Source of the DNA: Tannerella sp.
Lineage (GTDB): Bacteria > Bacteroidota > Bacteroidia > Bacteroidales > Tannerellaceae
Assembly (NCBI GenBank): GCA_031285565.1
Contig: JAITVY010000031.1
Span: 1-60,826, forward strand
DNA: 60,826 nt
Reading direction: 5' to 3'
A model generated the notes under the pieces. The model did no database searches, was not told where the DNA came from, and saw only the letters and a program-made list of their open reading frames with translations. The translations under genes were made by a program, and so were the position numbers. Positions 18,123-27,955 of the stretch are shown here, piece after piece. The first letter of the stretch is position 1. Each line of letters opens with the position of its first letter.

Positions 18123-18611
18123 ATGAAAACAATGTCCAATAAAAGGTTATCAAAATTAGGAACAATCTTTTTGAATCAAAGGACATTTGTCCTTGTTTAT
18201 ATATTGGTTATACTATTTGTTTATTTGTTTTTAATTTTTATTCCATCAAATTTATTTGATGTTTGTTTTTCCTTATCAGCAACTATTTACATAGTTTCTA
18301 CAGCAATTGCAATCATCCTTACAACATGGGGTAAACGGATAGGCCGATTAGTAAACCATATATTTTTTAAGAAACAGGAAAGCAGTGAACAAATGGAGAT
18401 TGACCAGAAAAAAATACGTTTTATATTGATCGCTGTTTATTTTGTGGCGATTATCGTATTTACAATCGCATCGCTCATGTCACATCCGGTTTTCGTTACT
18501 GATAAAATGGATTATTCAATAATACAATCATTTGCTACATATATTGCTTATGATCGTTTAGTAAGAAATTATATGTCCCTTATAAAAAAAGAAGAAAATA
18601 AACAACAATAA
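18123..18611 (+). CDS. Hypothetical inner-membrane protein
   Basis: A 162-residue protein with three or four hydrophobic segments (FVLVYILVILFVYLFLIFIP, FSLSATIYIVSTAIAIILTT and FILIAVYFVAIIVFTIASLM) and short charged loops. The start could also be the ATG at 18132. I do not recognise a family. Position 22 bp after the barrel gene suggests co-expression, perhaps as an envelope pair. Confidence 0.65.
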   Translation: MKTMSNKRLSKLGTIFLNQRTFVLVYILVILFVYLFLIFIPSNLFDVCFSLSATIYIVSTAIAIILTTWGKRIGRLVNHIFFKKQESSEQMEIDQKKIRFILIAVYFVAIIVFTIASLMSHPVFVTDKMDYSIIQSFATYIAYDRLVRNYMSLIKKEENKQQ

Positions 18612-18709
18612 GTGAATATTATAAATTAAATTATCCCTCTAATAGTAATATTTTAAAGTAAAAACGCCATTTTTTGTGCAGATCATTCTTGGTTTAATGA
18701 AAATAAAGT

Positions 18710-18717
18710 ATATTTGC
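18710..18717 (+). promoter_or_regulatory. Promoter of the Hc1-like gene
   Basis: TATATTTG with TTGG at 18690-18693 gives a near-consensus Bacteroidota promoter 63 bp upstream of the start. Confidence 0.65.
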
Positions 18718-18780
18718 ACCGTTTAAAATAGGTTTATCAGTAAATAAACCAATATTATTCAATTAATAAATACTTTTAAA

Positions 18781-18957
18781 ATGGAAAATTTAGTAGGTAA
18801 AATCAAAGAAAGCTTTGATGCATTTTCTAAAGATGCAGGTTTGCAAATCGAAAAAGCAAACAAAGCTGCAGGAACTCGTGCTCGTAAAGCTTCTTTAGAA
18901 TTAGAAAAAATGTTGAAAGAATTTAGAAAGAAATCTTTGGAACATTCTAAAAAGTAA
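18781..18957 (+). CDS. Histone H1-like protein Hc1 family
   Basis: A 58-residue lysine-rich protein. It starts MENLVGKIKESFDAFSKDAG and ends in LEHSKK, with AGTRARKASLELEKMLKEFR in the middle. Length, predicted single helix and K/A/R-rich composition fit the short Hc1-like nucleoid proteins of Bacteroidota, related by annotation to the chlamydial histone. It would bind DNA in the cytoplasm. Its codon usage and near-consensus promoter suggest high expression. It is followed by a strong terminator. Confidence 0.88.
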   Translation: MENLVGKIKESFDAFSKDAGLQIEKANKAAGTRARKASLELEKMLKEFRKKSLEHSKK

Positions 18958-18964
18958 AAAAGCA

Positions 18965-18998
18965 AAAGGGAACCTAATCAAACAGTTCCCTTTTTTTA
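18965..18998 (+). terminator. Terminator after the Hc1 gene
   Basis: AAAGGGAAC pairs with GTTCCCTTT, followed by a T-run. The minus-strand version also ends in T-rich sequence, so it may serve the convergent hisB end as well. Confidence 0.85.
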
Positions 18999-19006
18999 TA
19001 TACTAT

Positions 19007-20116
19007 TTATAATATTCCTTTCGTGCTAGGTAGCTCATACTTATAAATATCACGCTTAATAGCCATCTTGATAGCTTTTGCTAACGCCTTGAATATTCCC
19101 TCGGCTTTATGATGCTCATTCTCTCCTTCAGCTTTAATATTCAAATTCATCTTTGCCGCATCACTCAATGATTTAAAGAAATGCAAGAACATTTCAGTCG
19201 GTACATCCCCTATCTTTTCACGTCTAAATACAACATCGTAAACCAACCATGCCCGGCCACCAAAATCAAGAGCCACACTACATAAACAATCATCCATCGG
19301 TAAATAAAAACCATACCGTTCGATACCCCGTTTATTTCCTAATGCCTCAAATAATCCTTCTCCAAGTGCTATAGCCGTATCTTCAATCGTGTGATGCTCA
19401 TCAACATGCAAATCTCCTTTCACCTGAATAGTCAGATCCATACCCGAATGTTTTCCAATCTGTTCCAGCATATGATCAAAGAAAGAAAGACCTGTAGAAA
19501 TATCAGTCTTTCCGGTACCATCCAGATTTAATTCTATAAAAATATCCGTTTCTTTCGTTGTGCGCCGGATAGTAGCAACCCGTTCGCCGGCAAAAATGAA
19601 TTCGGAAATCTGATCCCATGATTGAACCACAAACGAAGGCACTAGCTCACCATTTAAATGGTGATTATCTGAAATCAAAATAGACTTACAACCTAAGTTC
19701 TTAGCCAATTCCACATCAGTCATCCGGTCACCGATCACATACGATTGTTCCAGATCATAATCACCTTTCATATACTCGGTTAACATACCTATCCCGGGCT
19801 TGCGGTTAGGTGAATTATCCTCCGGGAATGAAGGATCAATCAATATATTGTCGAAAACAATACCTTCATTCGCAAACACCTGCAACATCTTACCCTGTAT
19901 CAAATCAAAATTATCTTGAGGATTAGAAGGTGTACCTAAACCATCCTGATTAGACACAATAATGAATTCAAAATCCAAATGCTGGCGAATAAAATATAAA
20001 TTCCGGATCACACCCGGCAGAAATTCAAGCTGTTCAAGACTATCAACCTGAAACGTTACAGGCGGTTCCTGAATTAACGTTCCATCCCTGTCAATAAATA
20101 ATGCTCTTTTCTTCAT
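19007..20116 (-). CDS. hisB: Histidinol-phosphatase / imidazoleglycerol-phosphate dehydratase
   Basis: Bifunctional enzyme of 369 residues for steps 6 and 8 of histidine synthesis. The N-terminal HAD phosphatase has the nucleophile motif FIDRDGTLI (residues 7-15) and an [15 protein letters not shown] motif. The C-terminal IGPD domain begins near residue 170 ([13 protein letters not shown]) and carries the metal-ligand signatures [14 protein letters not shown] and [14 protein letters not shown]. It is the last gene of the his cluster here, 104 bp after the DUF3127 gene. hisH, hisA, hisF and hisIE are not in the window. Confidence 0.97.
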   Translation of the reverse strand: MKKRALFIDRDGTLIQEPPVTFQVDSLEQLEFLPGVIRNLYFIRQHLDFEFIIVSNQDGLGTPSNPQDNFDLIQGKMLQVFANEGIVFDNILIDPSFPEDNSPNRKPGIGMLTEYMKGDYDLEQSYVIGDRMTDVELAKNLGCKSILISDNHHLNGELVPSFVVQSWDQISEFIFAGERVATIRRTTKETDIFIELNLDGTGKTDISTGLSFFDHMLEQIGKHSGMDLTIQVKGDLHVDEHHTIEDTAIALGEGLFEALGNKRGIERYGFYLPMDDCLCSVALDFGGRAWLVYDVVFRREKIGDVPTEMFLHFFKSLSDAAKMNLNIKAEGENEHHKAEGIFKALAKAIKMAIKRDIYKYELPSTKGIL

Positions 20117-20220
20117 TCAGTACTCTATCATTTTTTTAATAATATCCTTTCCCCTATGCTTCCCATTGTATGGATAGCACAATACTGTCTCCAGCGCCTT
20201 CCCTTTAAGGCTAGAGGTCT

Positions 20221-20589
20221 TTAAAACGGCAAATCCGAGCCTTCTTCTGATGGTAACATCTCTGGTGTCGACGGAGCCTGAGCAGCCGGCTGGGAAAATT
20301 CCGCATCTGCAGACAGACCATCATCAGCTTCGACTTTCCATGCACGGATATCGTTATACCAACGACCGTTATATTCACGGCAATCAATATCAAAACTAAT
20401 CTTTACAGCTTGTCCCTCCTGAATATTAAACTGGTCTATCTTATCTCCCCATAGATTAAACATCATTTTACGTGGATATTGCGAATGCTGGTCATATTCA
20501 ACCACATAATCTTGTTTTTTCCATACTCCGTTTTTCCCTTCACCTGTCTGAAGCGGTTGCACGATAATAATTTTTCCTCTTATTTCCAT
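20221..20589 (-). CDS. DUF3127 protein inside the his operon
   Basis: A 122-residue protein whose N-terminal 85 residues (MEIRGKIIIVQPLQTGEGKNGVWKKQDYVVEY...FNLWGDKIDQFNIQEGQAVKISFDIDCREYNGRWYNDIRAWKVE) match DUF3127. This OB-fold-like layout is reminiscent of single-strand DNA-binding proteins. The C-terminal tail is acidic and ends SEEGSDLPF, like the acidic DxxPF tip of SSB proteins. It starts 6 bp after hisC and probably shares its transcript. No role in histidine synthesis is known to me. Confidence 0.82.
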   Translation of the reverse strand: MEIRGKIIIVQPLQTGEGKNGVWKKQDYVVEYDQHSQYPRKMMFNLWGDKIDQFNIQEGQAVKISFDIDCREYNGRWYNDIRAWKVEADDGLSADAEFSQPAAQAPSTPEMLPSEEGSDLPF

Positions 20590-20595
20590 AATTTA

Positions 20596-21630
20596 TTATA
20601 ATTGTTTCAATTCATTTATAAATGTAACATTTTCCACCTCTGTACCAACAGTGATACGTAAACACCCCAGGCATAACGAAATCTTATTCCGGTTACGAAC
20701 AATAATGCCTTTATCTACAAGTTGATTATATATCAGGTTTGCATCAGGCACTTTAACCAGTAGGAAATTTGCATCCGAAGGATATATCTTCTCAATCCAT
20801 GATATCGTCTCCAACTGCTCTTGCAAAAAAGTACGCTGTTCTAGTAACATCTTCACCCATTCCGATTTACGGGATTCATGATCAAGCTGCTCACTTACAA
20901 ACTCCTGCGTTAAAAGATTTAGATTATAAGGGTACTTTACATTATTCAAATAACCAATAACCTCTTCCGAGGCAAAAGCCATTCCACAACGGACAGATGC
21001 CAGCCCCCAGGCCTTTGAAAAAGTTTGCAAAACCACCAGGTTTAAATATGTATCCAATTCAGTAAGCCACGAAGGCTCCAATGAGAAATCAATATAAGCT
21101 TCATCAACGATCACTATTCCCTTAAATCCAGAAATAATCTTCCTGATTTCCTCACGATCCAGCGAATTTCCGGTAGGATTATTAGGAGAGCAAAGAAAAA
21201 TAAGTTTCGTATGTGCGTCCGTTGCTGCCAATACAAGATCAGCATCCAACGAAAAATCTTCATTTAATAAAACCTTCCGGTAAGCTACATCATTAATATC
21301 AGCACAAACCTGATACATGCCATATGTAGGGTCAATCGCGACAATATTATCTGCCCTTGGTTCACAAAAAATACGGATTAATAAATCGATCGGTTCATCA
21401 CTTCCGACACCTAGCATAATCTGCGAAGCACGCACACTTTTTATTTTCGCTATTTTCGCTTTCAATTCCCCTTGCAACGGATCCGGATAACGATTATAGG
21501 GCGCATTCATTGGATTCTCATTGGCATCCAGATAAACAGATGCCTCCCCCTTAAATTCATTACGGGCACACGAATAAGGTTTTAATTCACGTATATTTTT
21601 ACGTACTATACTGGTAATATCCATAATCAT
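20596..21630 (-). CDS. hisC: Histidinol-phosphate aminotransferase
   Basis: PLP-dependent enzyme of 344 residues that transaminates imidazole-acetol phosphate. Fold type I motifs are present: SPNNPTG near 155, DEAYIDF near 180, and the Schiff-base Lys in [14 protein letters not shown] near 212. A start at the second Met (MDITS, 21624) is also possible. It follows hisD by 6 bp and precedes DUF3127 by 6 bp. Confidence 0.97.
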   Translation of the reverse strand: MIMDITSIVRKNIRELKPYSCARNEFKGEASVYLDANENPMNAPYNRYPDPLQGELKAKIAKIKSVRASQIMLGVGSDEPIDLLIRIFCEPRADNIVAIDPTYGMYQVCADINDVAYRKVLLNEDFSLDADLVLAATDAHTKLIFLCSPNNPTGNSLDREEIRKIISGFKGIVIVDEAYIDFSLEPSWLTELDTYLNLVVLQTFSKAWGLASVRCGMAFASEEVIGYLNNVKYPYNLNLLTQEFVSEQLDHESRKSEWVKMLLEQRTFLQEQLETISWIEKIYPSDANFLLVKVPDANLIYNQLVDKGIIVRNRNKISLCLGCLRITVGTEVENVTFINELKQL

Positions 21631-21636
21631 ATTGAT

Positions 21637-22926
21637 TTATACATTATTTAAATCGGTTAATCGAACCGTAACTGCATTTTTATGTGCATCCAACTGCTCA
21701 TTGGCAGCCATAACTTCAATGGTTGGTCCCAACGTACGAAGCCCGTCTTTTGTTATCTCCTGAAAAGTAATCTTTTTAATAAAACTATCCAGATTTACAC
21801 CGCTATACATTCTTGCATACCCTTTAGTAGGCAATGTATGATTCGTTCCCGAAGCATAATCACCCGCACTCTCAGGAGTATAAGCACCCAAAAAAACACT
21901 TCCTGCATTTATGACCTGACCTGCAATTATTTCATAATATCTGGCGTTAATAATCAGATGTTCAGGAGCATATTGATTGGTAAAAGAAATGATTTCATCG
22001 TTATTGCGCAAGATAATAATCCGGCTATTCAATAATGACCGACTTGTCAATTCCCTACGTGGTAAAAGCTGTACCTGCTTTTCAATTTCTTCGATTACGC
22101 GGTTAGCCAAATCCTCCGAAGTCGTTAATAATATCGATTGACTATCGGCGCCATGTTCAGCCTGAGAAAGAAAATCCCATGCAATAAAAGCCGGATTAGC
22201 TGTTTCATCGGCAATAATCTCAACTTCCGATGGACCTGCCGGCATATCAATGGCTACATCTTTCAAACTTACAATCTGTTTGGCTGTAGTTACATACTGA
22301 TTGCCCGGACCAAAAATTTTATATACTTTCGGAATCGTTTCCGTACCATATGCCATAGAAGCAATAGCCTGTACACCACCTACTTTAAATATCTGGTTAA
22401 CACCGGCAACCTTGGCTGCATATAAGATAGCAGGATGCACTTTCCCCTCGGCATTCGGAGGCGTACAAAGTAAAATCTCACGACAACCGGCTATACGCGC
22501 CGGAACAGCCAACATCAAAACAGTCGAAAACAATGGAGCCGTACCACCCGGGATATACAAACCGACCTTTTCAATTGCAACAGCTTTTTGCCAGCATGTA
22601 ACACCCGGTATTGTTTCAACCTTCTTTTCTGTCATACATTGCGAAGCATGAAACTTCTCAATATTTGCCTGCGCTACACGGATAGCCTCTTTCAGATCTT
22701 CCGACAAAAGACTTTCCGCTTCCTCTATTTCTTCCTGTGAGACTTTTAAATGTTCAACAACCACTTTGTCGAATTGCCCACCGTAACGCAAAACAGCCGT
22801 ATCCCCTGCCGTCCGTACATCTTCTAAAATCTGCTTGACAGTATCAAAAAGCGTAGTAACATCTAATTCAAAACGTTCCTGTAACTTTTTCCATTCCGGT
22901 TCCGCCGGATATTTTATTATTTTCAT
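21637..22926 (-). CDS. hisD: Histidinol dehydrogenase
   Basis: Zinc-dependent NAD dehydrogenase of 429 residues that performs the last two oxidations of histidine synthesis. Family signatures are intact: IPGGTAPLFSTVLMLAVPARIAG, PGNQYVTTAKQIVS, the AGPSEVEIIAD motif, the zinc/catalytic region FLSQAEHGADSQ, and ASGTNHTLPT near the C-terminus. It is separated from hisG by 119 bp containing a heptad repeat, a break that is unusual within an otherwise tight operon. Confidence 0.98.
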   Translation of the reverse strand: MKIIKYPAEPEWKKLQERFELDVTTLFDTVKQILEDVRTAGDTAVLRYGGQFDKVVVEHLKVSQEEIEEAESLLSEDLKEAIRVAQANIEKFHASQCMTEKKVETIPGVTCWQKAVAIEKVGLYIPGGTAPLFSTVLMLAVPARIAGCREILLCTPPNAEGKVHPAILYAAKVAGVNQIFKVGGVQAIASMAYGTETIPKVYKIFGPGNQYVTTAKQIVSLKDVAIDMPAGPSEVEIIADETANPAFIAWDFLSQAEHGADSQSILLTTSEDLANRVIEEIEKQVQLLPRRELTSRSLLNSRIIILRNNDEIISFTNQYAPEHLIINARYYEIIAGQVINAGSVFLGAYTPESAGDYASGTNHTLPTKGYARMYSGVNLDSFIKKITFQEITKDGLRTLGPTIEVMAANEQLDAHKNAVTVRLTDLNNV

Positions 22927-23011
22927 AGTTTTCTTCTATACACAGATTATGCTTAAATAATTGAAAATCATAAAGATGTAAGCAGTAAACATTGTATATC
23001 CAAGCTTTTCT

Positions 23012-23049
23012 TCATTTTCAATTGTCAACTGTCAATTTTCAATTATTAT
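23012..23049 (+). repeat. Heptad repeat, copy between hisG and hisD
   Basis: Units of the form ATTNTCA with the third unit ACTGTCA, 7-bp spacing throughout. It reaches the stop codon of hisG and lies in the hisG-hisD gap. Confidence 0.65.
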
Positions 23050-23897
23050 AATATCATCTTCTCAATCGGAATCACCAGAATTCCCTCCGCACCCAGGTTC
23101 CTCAACTTACCGATAATTTCCCAGAAATGTTTTTCGGTAATCACAGACTGCACAGAAACCCATCCCTCATCTGCTAATGGTGTAACCGTAGGACTCTTCA
23201 TACCTGGTAACAGTTTTATAATCTCATTCAACTGTTGTTTAGGAGCATTTAACAACACATATTTCTTGCCGGCAGCTTCCTGAATCGCAGCAAAACGGAA
23301 CAATAGCTCGTCAAGGATAGTCCGTTTTTCAGCAGATAAAACTTTATTTCCAATCAAAAGAGCCTCACTCTTCATAACAACTTCAACCTCTTTCAACCGG
23401 TTACTTACCAAAGTGCTGCCCGAACTTACAATATCAAAGATGGCATCTGCCAATCCGATACCCGGAGCAATTTCTACCGAACCGGATATCTCGTGCATTT
23501 CAGCCAAAACACCCTTCTCATCCAGGTAACGTTTCAATATTACGGGATAAGAAGTTGCAATAGTCTTGCCTTCAAACCACTTCATGTCCTGGTAATCTGC
23601 ATCTTTCGGAATTGCTAACGACAATCTGCATTTACTGAAACCCAAACGCTTAATCAGTTCGGCTCCCCCACCTTTTTCTACATATTCATTCTCACCTACT
23701 ATACCTACATCAGCTACGCCATTAGCTACTGATTGAGGAATATCATCATCGCGCAGAAAAAGCACTTCCACCGGAAAATCCACTGCTGATAACAAAAGCG
23801 TACGTTTCGCTTTACTTAATTTAATACCCGACTCTTCGATTAACGCCATCGTTTCATCATGAAGACGACCTTTAGATTGTACTGCAATTCGTAACAT
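23046..23897 (-). CDS. hisG: ATP phosphoribosyltransferase, long form
   Basis: First committed enzyme of histidine synthesis; 283 residues from the ATG at 23897 (MLRIAVQSKGRLHDE). An upstream in-frame start at 23954 would overlap the attenuator hairpin and is rejected. Catalytic signatures are GVADVGIVGENEYVE and the PRPP loop EIAPGIGLADAIFDIVSSGSTL. The C-terminal third (LLPGMKSPTVTPLADEGWVSVQSVITEKHFWEII) is the ACT-like domain that binds histidine for feedback inhibition, so no HisZ partner is needed. It is preceded by the hisL leader and terminator. Confidence 0.97.
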   Translation of the reverse strand: MLRIAVQSKGRLHDETMALIEESGIKLSKAKRTLLLSAVDFPVEVLFLRDDDIPQSVANGVADVGIVGENEYVEKGGGAELIKRLGFSKCRLSLAIPKDADYQDMKWFEGKTIATSYPVILKRYLDEKGVLAEMHEISGSVEIAPGIGLADAIFDIVSSGSTLVSNRLKEVEVVMKSEALLIGNKVLSAEKRTILDELLFRFAAIQEAAGKKYVLLNAPKQQLNEIIKLLPGMKSPTVTPLADEGWVSVQSVITEKHFWEIIGKLRNLGAEGILVIPIEKMIL

Positions 23898-23931
23898 ATT
23901 AATTTTGTTTAGAAACTGATTTAAATTCTTA

Positions 23932-23969
23932 TTAAAAAAATAAAGGCTTACCACTTACGGCAAGCCTTT
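23932..23969 (-). terminator. Histidine operon attenuator (intrinsic terminator)
   Basis: On the minus strand AAAGGCTTGCC pairs with GGTAAGCCTTT across a 6-nt loop (one G-U pair), then ATTTTTTT. It lies between the hisL leader peptide and hisG, so it would end transcription before the structural genes. Confidence 0.88.
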
Positions 23970-24018
23970 TTATTATTCCTATCTGCGTATTTCAACATCC
24001 ACACCAGAGCTCACCGAA

Positions 24019-24066
24019 CTATTGTCCGTTGTTACAATGATGATGATGTAAATGGATTCGTTTCAT
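24019..24066 (-). CDS. hisL: Histidine operon leader peptide
   Basis: A 15-codon open frame MKRIHLHHHHCNNGQ, then TAG. Five of 15 codons are CAT (His), four of them consecutive. It starts 8 nt after a TACTTTTG promoter element and ends 50 bp before an intrinsic terminator that precedes hisG. This is the classical layout of ribosome-stalling attenuation: scarce His-tRNA would stall the ribosome on the His run and favour an antiterminator. The alternative pairing segment was not worked out. Translation appears to start at or very near the mRNA 5' end. Confidence 0.88.
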   Translation of the reverse strand: MKRIHLHHHHCNNGQ

Positions 24067-24073
24067 TTCGAGA

Positions 24074-24081
24074 CAAAAGTA
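24074..24081 (-). promoter_or_regulatory. -7 element of the his operon
   Basis: TACTTTTG on the minus strand, 8 nt upstream of the hisL ATG. Transcription should start within a few bases of the ATG. Confidence 0.7.
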
Positions 24082-24124
24082 ACGCATTTTACATTAAAAG
24101 CAAACTATTTTAGTTATTTTTTTA

Positions 24125-25606
24125 TCAATATGACCGGGCAAACAAAACACGTTGTGCTGATGGGTTCCCCGTTACAACACAATTGCCTGGAGTCTTATCC
24201 CCTTCAAGCGGAATACAGCGAATAGTTGCTTTCGTTTCTACTTTTACTTTCTCCTCTGTTTCAGCAGTTCCATCCCAGTGAGCCATCACAAAATAACCGG
24301 CTTCAATCTTCTCTTTAAAATCATCATATGTATCAACTGAAATCGTACGAGCCTCACGTAAGTCAAACGCTTTCTTGAAAATATTCTGTTGAATCTCATC
24401 CAACAATGTTTTTACATATTCTTCAATACCTTCACTCGTTATCGTTTCTTTTTCCAATGTATCACGACGCATCACTTCAATGGTTCCATTCTCCAGATCA
24501 CGACCTCCCATCGCTAAACGAACAGGAACACCTTTCAGCTCATATTCGGCAAACTTCCATCCAGGTTTCTTATTATCGGCATCATCAAACTTCACCGAAA
24601 TACCCATCGACTTCAATTTAGCCATTATACCCTCAACCTTTTCACTGATCTGGGCTAATTGCTCTTCATTGCGATAAATCGGAATAATAACAACCTGGGT
24701 CGGTGCCAAAAGTGGAGGCAATACCAGTCCGTTATCATCCGAGTGCGCCATAATCAACGCACCTATCAAACGGGTTGAAACACCCCATGAAGTTGCCCAT
24801 GCATACTCCGTATTTCCATTTTTATCAACAAATGTTACATCAAACGCCTTTCCGAAATTCTGACCCAGAAAGTGAGATGTACCGGCTTGTAAAGCCTTCC
24901 CATCCTGCATCATCGCCTCGATAGTATATGTATCCAAAGCGCCGGCAAAACGTTCGCTCGCTGTTTTAACCCCTTTAATCACAGGCATAGCCATATATTT
25001 TTCGGCAAATGTAGCATATACATCATGTATCTTTCGTGTTTCTTCTTCAGCCTCCTGACTTGTTGCATGAGCCGTATGCCCCTCCTGCCATAAAAATTCG
25101 GCTGTACGAAGAAACAAACGCGTACGCATCTCCCAACGCATCACATTCGCCCATTGATTAATCAGGATAGGAAGATCACGATAAGATTGAATCCAATTCT
25201 TATAAGTATTCCATATAATTGTTTCCGAAGTAGGACGGATAACCAATTCCTCTTCGAGCTTGGCTGCAGGATCAACAACCACACCGCTCCCCTCCGGATC
25301 GTTCTTCAAACGATAATGAGTCACAACGGCGCATTCCTTAGCAAAACCTTCAACGTGGTCAGCCTCACGACTTAAAAATGACTTGGGTATCAACAAAGGG
25401 AAATAAGCATTCTGATGACCAGTTTCTTTAAACATATCGTCCAATACACGCTGCATCTTTTCCCAGATTGCATATCCGTACGGCTTAATAACCATACAGC
25501 CGCGTACTGCAGAATTTTCCGCCAAATCTGCCTTTATAACCAAATCCTGATACCATTGCGAGTAATTCTCGCTCCTCGACGTGAGTTCCTTCAATTCTTT
25601 TGCCAT
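24125..25606 (-). CDS. proS: Prolyl-tRNA synthetase (archaeal/eukaryotic type)
   Basis: Class II aminoacyl-tRNA synthetase of 493 residues, the shorter ProS3 form without the bacterial editing insertion. Motif 2 ([27 protein letters not shown]) and motif 3 ([22 protein letters not shown]) are clear, the anticodon-binding domain follows ([15 protein letters not shown]), and the C-terminal extension ends in the typical ARSY. The 144-bp upstream region contains two copies of a TAGTAAGTAGA-like sequence and no clear promoter element. Confidence 0.97.
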   Translation of the reverse strand: MAKELKELTSRSENYSQWYQDLVIKADLAENSAVRGCMVIKPYGYAIWEKMQRVLDDMFKETGHQNAYFPLLIPKSFLSREADHVEGFAKECAVVTHYRLKNDPEGSGVVVDPAAKLEEELVIRPTSETIIWNTYKNWIQSYRDLPILINQWANVMRWEMRTRLFLRTAEFLWQEGHTAHATSQEAEEETRKIHDVYATFAEKYMAMPVIKGVKTASERFAGALDTYTIEAMMQDGKALQAGTSHFLGQNFGKAFDVTFVDKNGNTEYAWATSWGVSTRLIGALIMAHSDDNGLVLPPLLAPTQVVIIPIYRNEEQLAQISEKVEGIMAKLKSMGISVKFDDADNKKPGWKFAEYELKGVPVRLAMGGRDLENGTIEVMRRDTLEKETITSEGIEEYVKTLLDEIQQNIFKKAFDLREARTISVDTYDDFKEKIEAGYFVMAHWDGTAETEEKVKVETKATIRCIPLEGDKTPGNCVVTGNPSAQRVLFARSY

Positions 25607-25750
25607 GATTTATCTATGTCTATTTGTAAAGTCGTTAACGTATAAAATTAGTAATTTACTCTCTACTTTCCCCTTTATTTTTCTATTAAAATTCACATTT
25701 TGTAGGGGCTTTTCTACTTACTACAAACTACTATCTACTTACTACTTATT

Positions 25751-26572
25751 TCAATACTGCTCCTTCTCATTCGGAAAATCATTCTTTTTCACATCACTGA
25801 TATATCCCTGAACAGCCTCTGTAATCACACTAAACAAATCAGCATACCGACGCAAAAAACGAGGTGAAAATTCCTTATTAATACCCAACATATCATGCAT
25901 CACCAGCACCTGTCCGTCAACTCCTCCACCTGCACCGATACCAATTACCGGAATACTTAATTCTGAAGCAACACGTGCAGCCAATTCAGCCGGAATTTTC
26001 TCCAATACCACTGCAAAACAGCCCAAGTCTTCCAGTAAATGCGCATCTTCTATTAACTTATTTGCCTCTTCTTCTTCACGGGCACGAACAGTATATGTGC
26101 CAAATTTATTTATAGCCTGCGGGGTCAATCCCAAATGCCCCATAATCGGAATACCGGCACTCAAGATTCGAATCACAGATTCTTTAATTTCTGATCCCCC
26201 TTCTATTTTAATACAATCCGCATGTGTTTCCTTCATTACACGAATAGCAGAGTGCAAAGCCTCTTTCGAATTACCCTGATAAGTACCAAATGGTAAATCA
26301 ACAACTACTAAAGCACGCTTTACCGCTTTCATGACCGATTTACCGTGATAAATCATTTGGTCGAGTGTAATAGGTAATGTTGTTATATTACCAGCCATTA
26401 CATTCGAAGCCGAATCACCAACCAATATTACATCCATACCTGCCTGGTCGATAATCTGCGCCATAGAATAATCATAGGCTGTTAGCATCGAAATCTTTTC
26501 GCCACGTTGTTTCATCTCCATCAATCGATGCGTAGTCACTTTCCTGCTATCACTGCTTACTGCTGTCGACAT
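25751..26572 (-). CDS. panB: 3-methyl-2-oxobutanoate hydroxymethyltransferase
   Basis: First enzyme of pantothenate synthesis, making ketopantoate with methylene-tetrahydrofolate; 273 residues from the ATG at 26572 ([11 protein letters not shown]). The longer frame to 26650 runs back through the promoter element and is rejected. Motifs: [30 protein letters not shown] (metal-binding Asp), [19 protein letters not shown] and the catalytic Glu in [10 protein letters not shown]. It stands alone; panC and panD are not here. Confidence 0.97.
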   Translation of the reverse strand: MSTAVSSDSRKVTTHRLMEMKQRGEKISMLTAYDYSMAQIIDQAGMDVILVGDSASNVMAGNITTLPITLDQMIYHGKSVMKAVKRALVVVDLPFGTYQGNSKEALHSAIRVMKETHADCIKIEGGSEIKESVIRILSAGIPIMGHLGLTPQAINKFGTYTVRAREEEEANKLIEDAHLLEDLGCFAVVLEKIPAELAARVASELSIPVIGIGAGGGVDGQVLVMHDMLGINKEFSPRFLRRYADLFSVITEAVQGYISDVKKNDFPNEKEQY

Positions 26573-26600
26573 GTTAAATTCGTATTTATGTTTAGCGCAA

Positions 26601-26608
26601 CAAAGATA
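26601..26608 (-). promoter_or_regulatory. -7 element for panB
   Basis: TATCTTTG on the minus strand, 28 bp upstream of the chosen start. Confidence 0.6.
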
Positions 26609-26845
26609 ATGAAGAATAACAGATTGATGCATCAAAATATTCAAAAACAACCACAGACTATCTGAAAAAACACAGGAAATACTCGCTATAAACCAATCTG
26701 GTTAAACATTTTTCTTTTAAAACTGTTTTTACAACAAAGTTTTTAGAAATTGTTTAAATTTTTATTCAGGGTAAAATTATTTTTAAACAGTTTCTTTATA
26801 GCTTTACAACAAAAATTTCACATCACTATTTTAACAAACAAAAAC

Positions 26846-27955
26846 ATGCTGGACAAAATATATTACGGAAATTCAGTTCAGGACTGGGGAATATCAATTC
26901 TGATTATTATCGGAGCATTAATCATAAATAAGCTGATCTTACTTTTATATAGAAAAGTAATTAAAAATGTTACCGAAAAAAGTAAAAACGAGTATGACAA
27001 TATATTCTTCAGCGCCTTTGAAAAACCAATCATGCTGGGGATCATGCTACTAGCTTTATGGATTGCAGCAAACCGGTTGGACTTAGGTACAAAATTACAT
27101 GATATCATTGCCAAATCATACCAGATACTAATTACGCTGAATGTCACATGGTTTTTTGCGCGCTTAGTCACTTCTTTTATTGAATACAGGGTGGCCGAAA
27201 ACAATAACAACCCTCAAAAAGGAAAACTTTATTTTGATTCTAAATTACTACCATTAATAAAACGATCTTTACTGATAGTCATTTGGCTAATTGGTATTGT
27301 AATGGCCCTTAACAATGTTGGGATAAAAGTTACCACCCTCTTAGGAACATTAGGTATTGGAGGTATTGCCTTTGCGTTGGCAGCACAGGATACGATAAAA
27401 AATATGTTTGGAGGCGTAATGATCTTTACAGACCAGACATTCCGTATTGGTGATGTAATAAAATTTGACTCTACCGAAGGGACTGTTGTTGACATCGGCT
27501 TAAGGAGCACACGTATACGCACCTATGACAAACGCTTGGTAACTGTCCCCAATTACAAAATAATGGATGCCTTAATAATAAATGTGTCTTCCGAACCTGC
27601 CCGCCGTACCGTTATCAAATTGGGCTTAACATACGATACTACTCCTGAAAAAATGCAGGAGGCAATAACAATATTAAAAAATATACCGGATAAAATATCA
27701 GATGTAAAACATAGGGATCTGGTAGCTCTATTTACGGAATTTGGCGATTCAGCATTGATAATTACTTTCACTTACTATATCCGGAAATCAGCTAACATAC
27801 TAGAGACCAACTCAGCTGTTAATTTCGAAATTCTTCGTGCCTTTACACAAGCCGGATTAAACTTTGCCTTCCCGTCAAAAACAATCTATATCGAAGACAA
27901 TACAAAAAAAGAAACCTCGACGAATCAGGAAATCAGTTCATCAACCACTGAATAA
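26846..27955 (+). CDS. Mechanosensitive channel, MscS family
   Basis: Inner-membrane channel of about 369 residues from the ATG at 26846; an extension to 26750 starts at TTG and looks like leader. Three N-terminal hydrophobic segments precede the pore-lining TM3 helix (TTLLGTLGIGGIAFALAAQDTIKNMFGG, Gly/Ala-rich as in MscS), followed by the beta domain (FTDQTFRIGDVIKFDSTEGTVVDIGLRSTRIRTYDKRLVTVPN) and a C-terminal alpha/beta domain. It opens under membrane tension in hypo-osmotic shock. Its 3' end overlaps the convergent YqaA-like gene by 23 bp. Confidence 0.93.
   Translation: MLDKIYYGNSVQDWGISILIIIGALIINKLILLLYRKVIKNVTEKSKNEYDNIFFSAFEKPIMLGIMLLALWIAANRLDLGTKLHDIIAKSYQILITLNVTWFFARLVTSFIEYRVAENNNNPQKGKLYFDSKLLPLIKRSLLIVIWLIGIVMALNNVGIKVTTLLGTLGIGGIAFALAAQDTIKNMFGGVMIFTDQTFRIGDVIKFDSTEGTVVDIGLRSTRIRTYDKRLVTVPNYKIMDALIINVSSEPARRTVIKLGLTYDTTPEKMQEAITILKNIPDKISDVKHRDLVALFTEFGDSALIITFTYYIRKSANILETNSAVNFEILRAFTQAGLNFAFPSKTIYIEDNTKKETSTNQEISSSTTE

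Noticed and set aside
23898..23954. Upstream start of hisG at 23954
   Set aside because: It would place the attenuator hairpin inside the coding region; MLRIAVQSKG at 23897 is the family start.
26573..26650. N-terminal extension of panB
   Set aside because: It crosses the TATCTTTG promoter element and encodes sequence unlike PanB.
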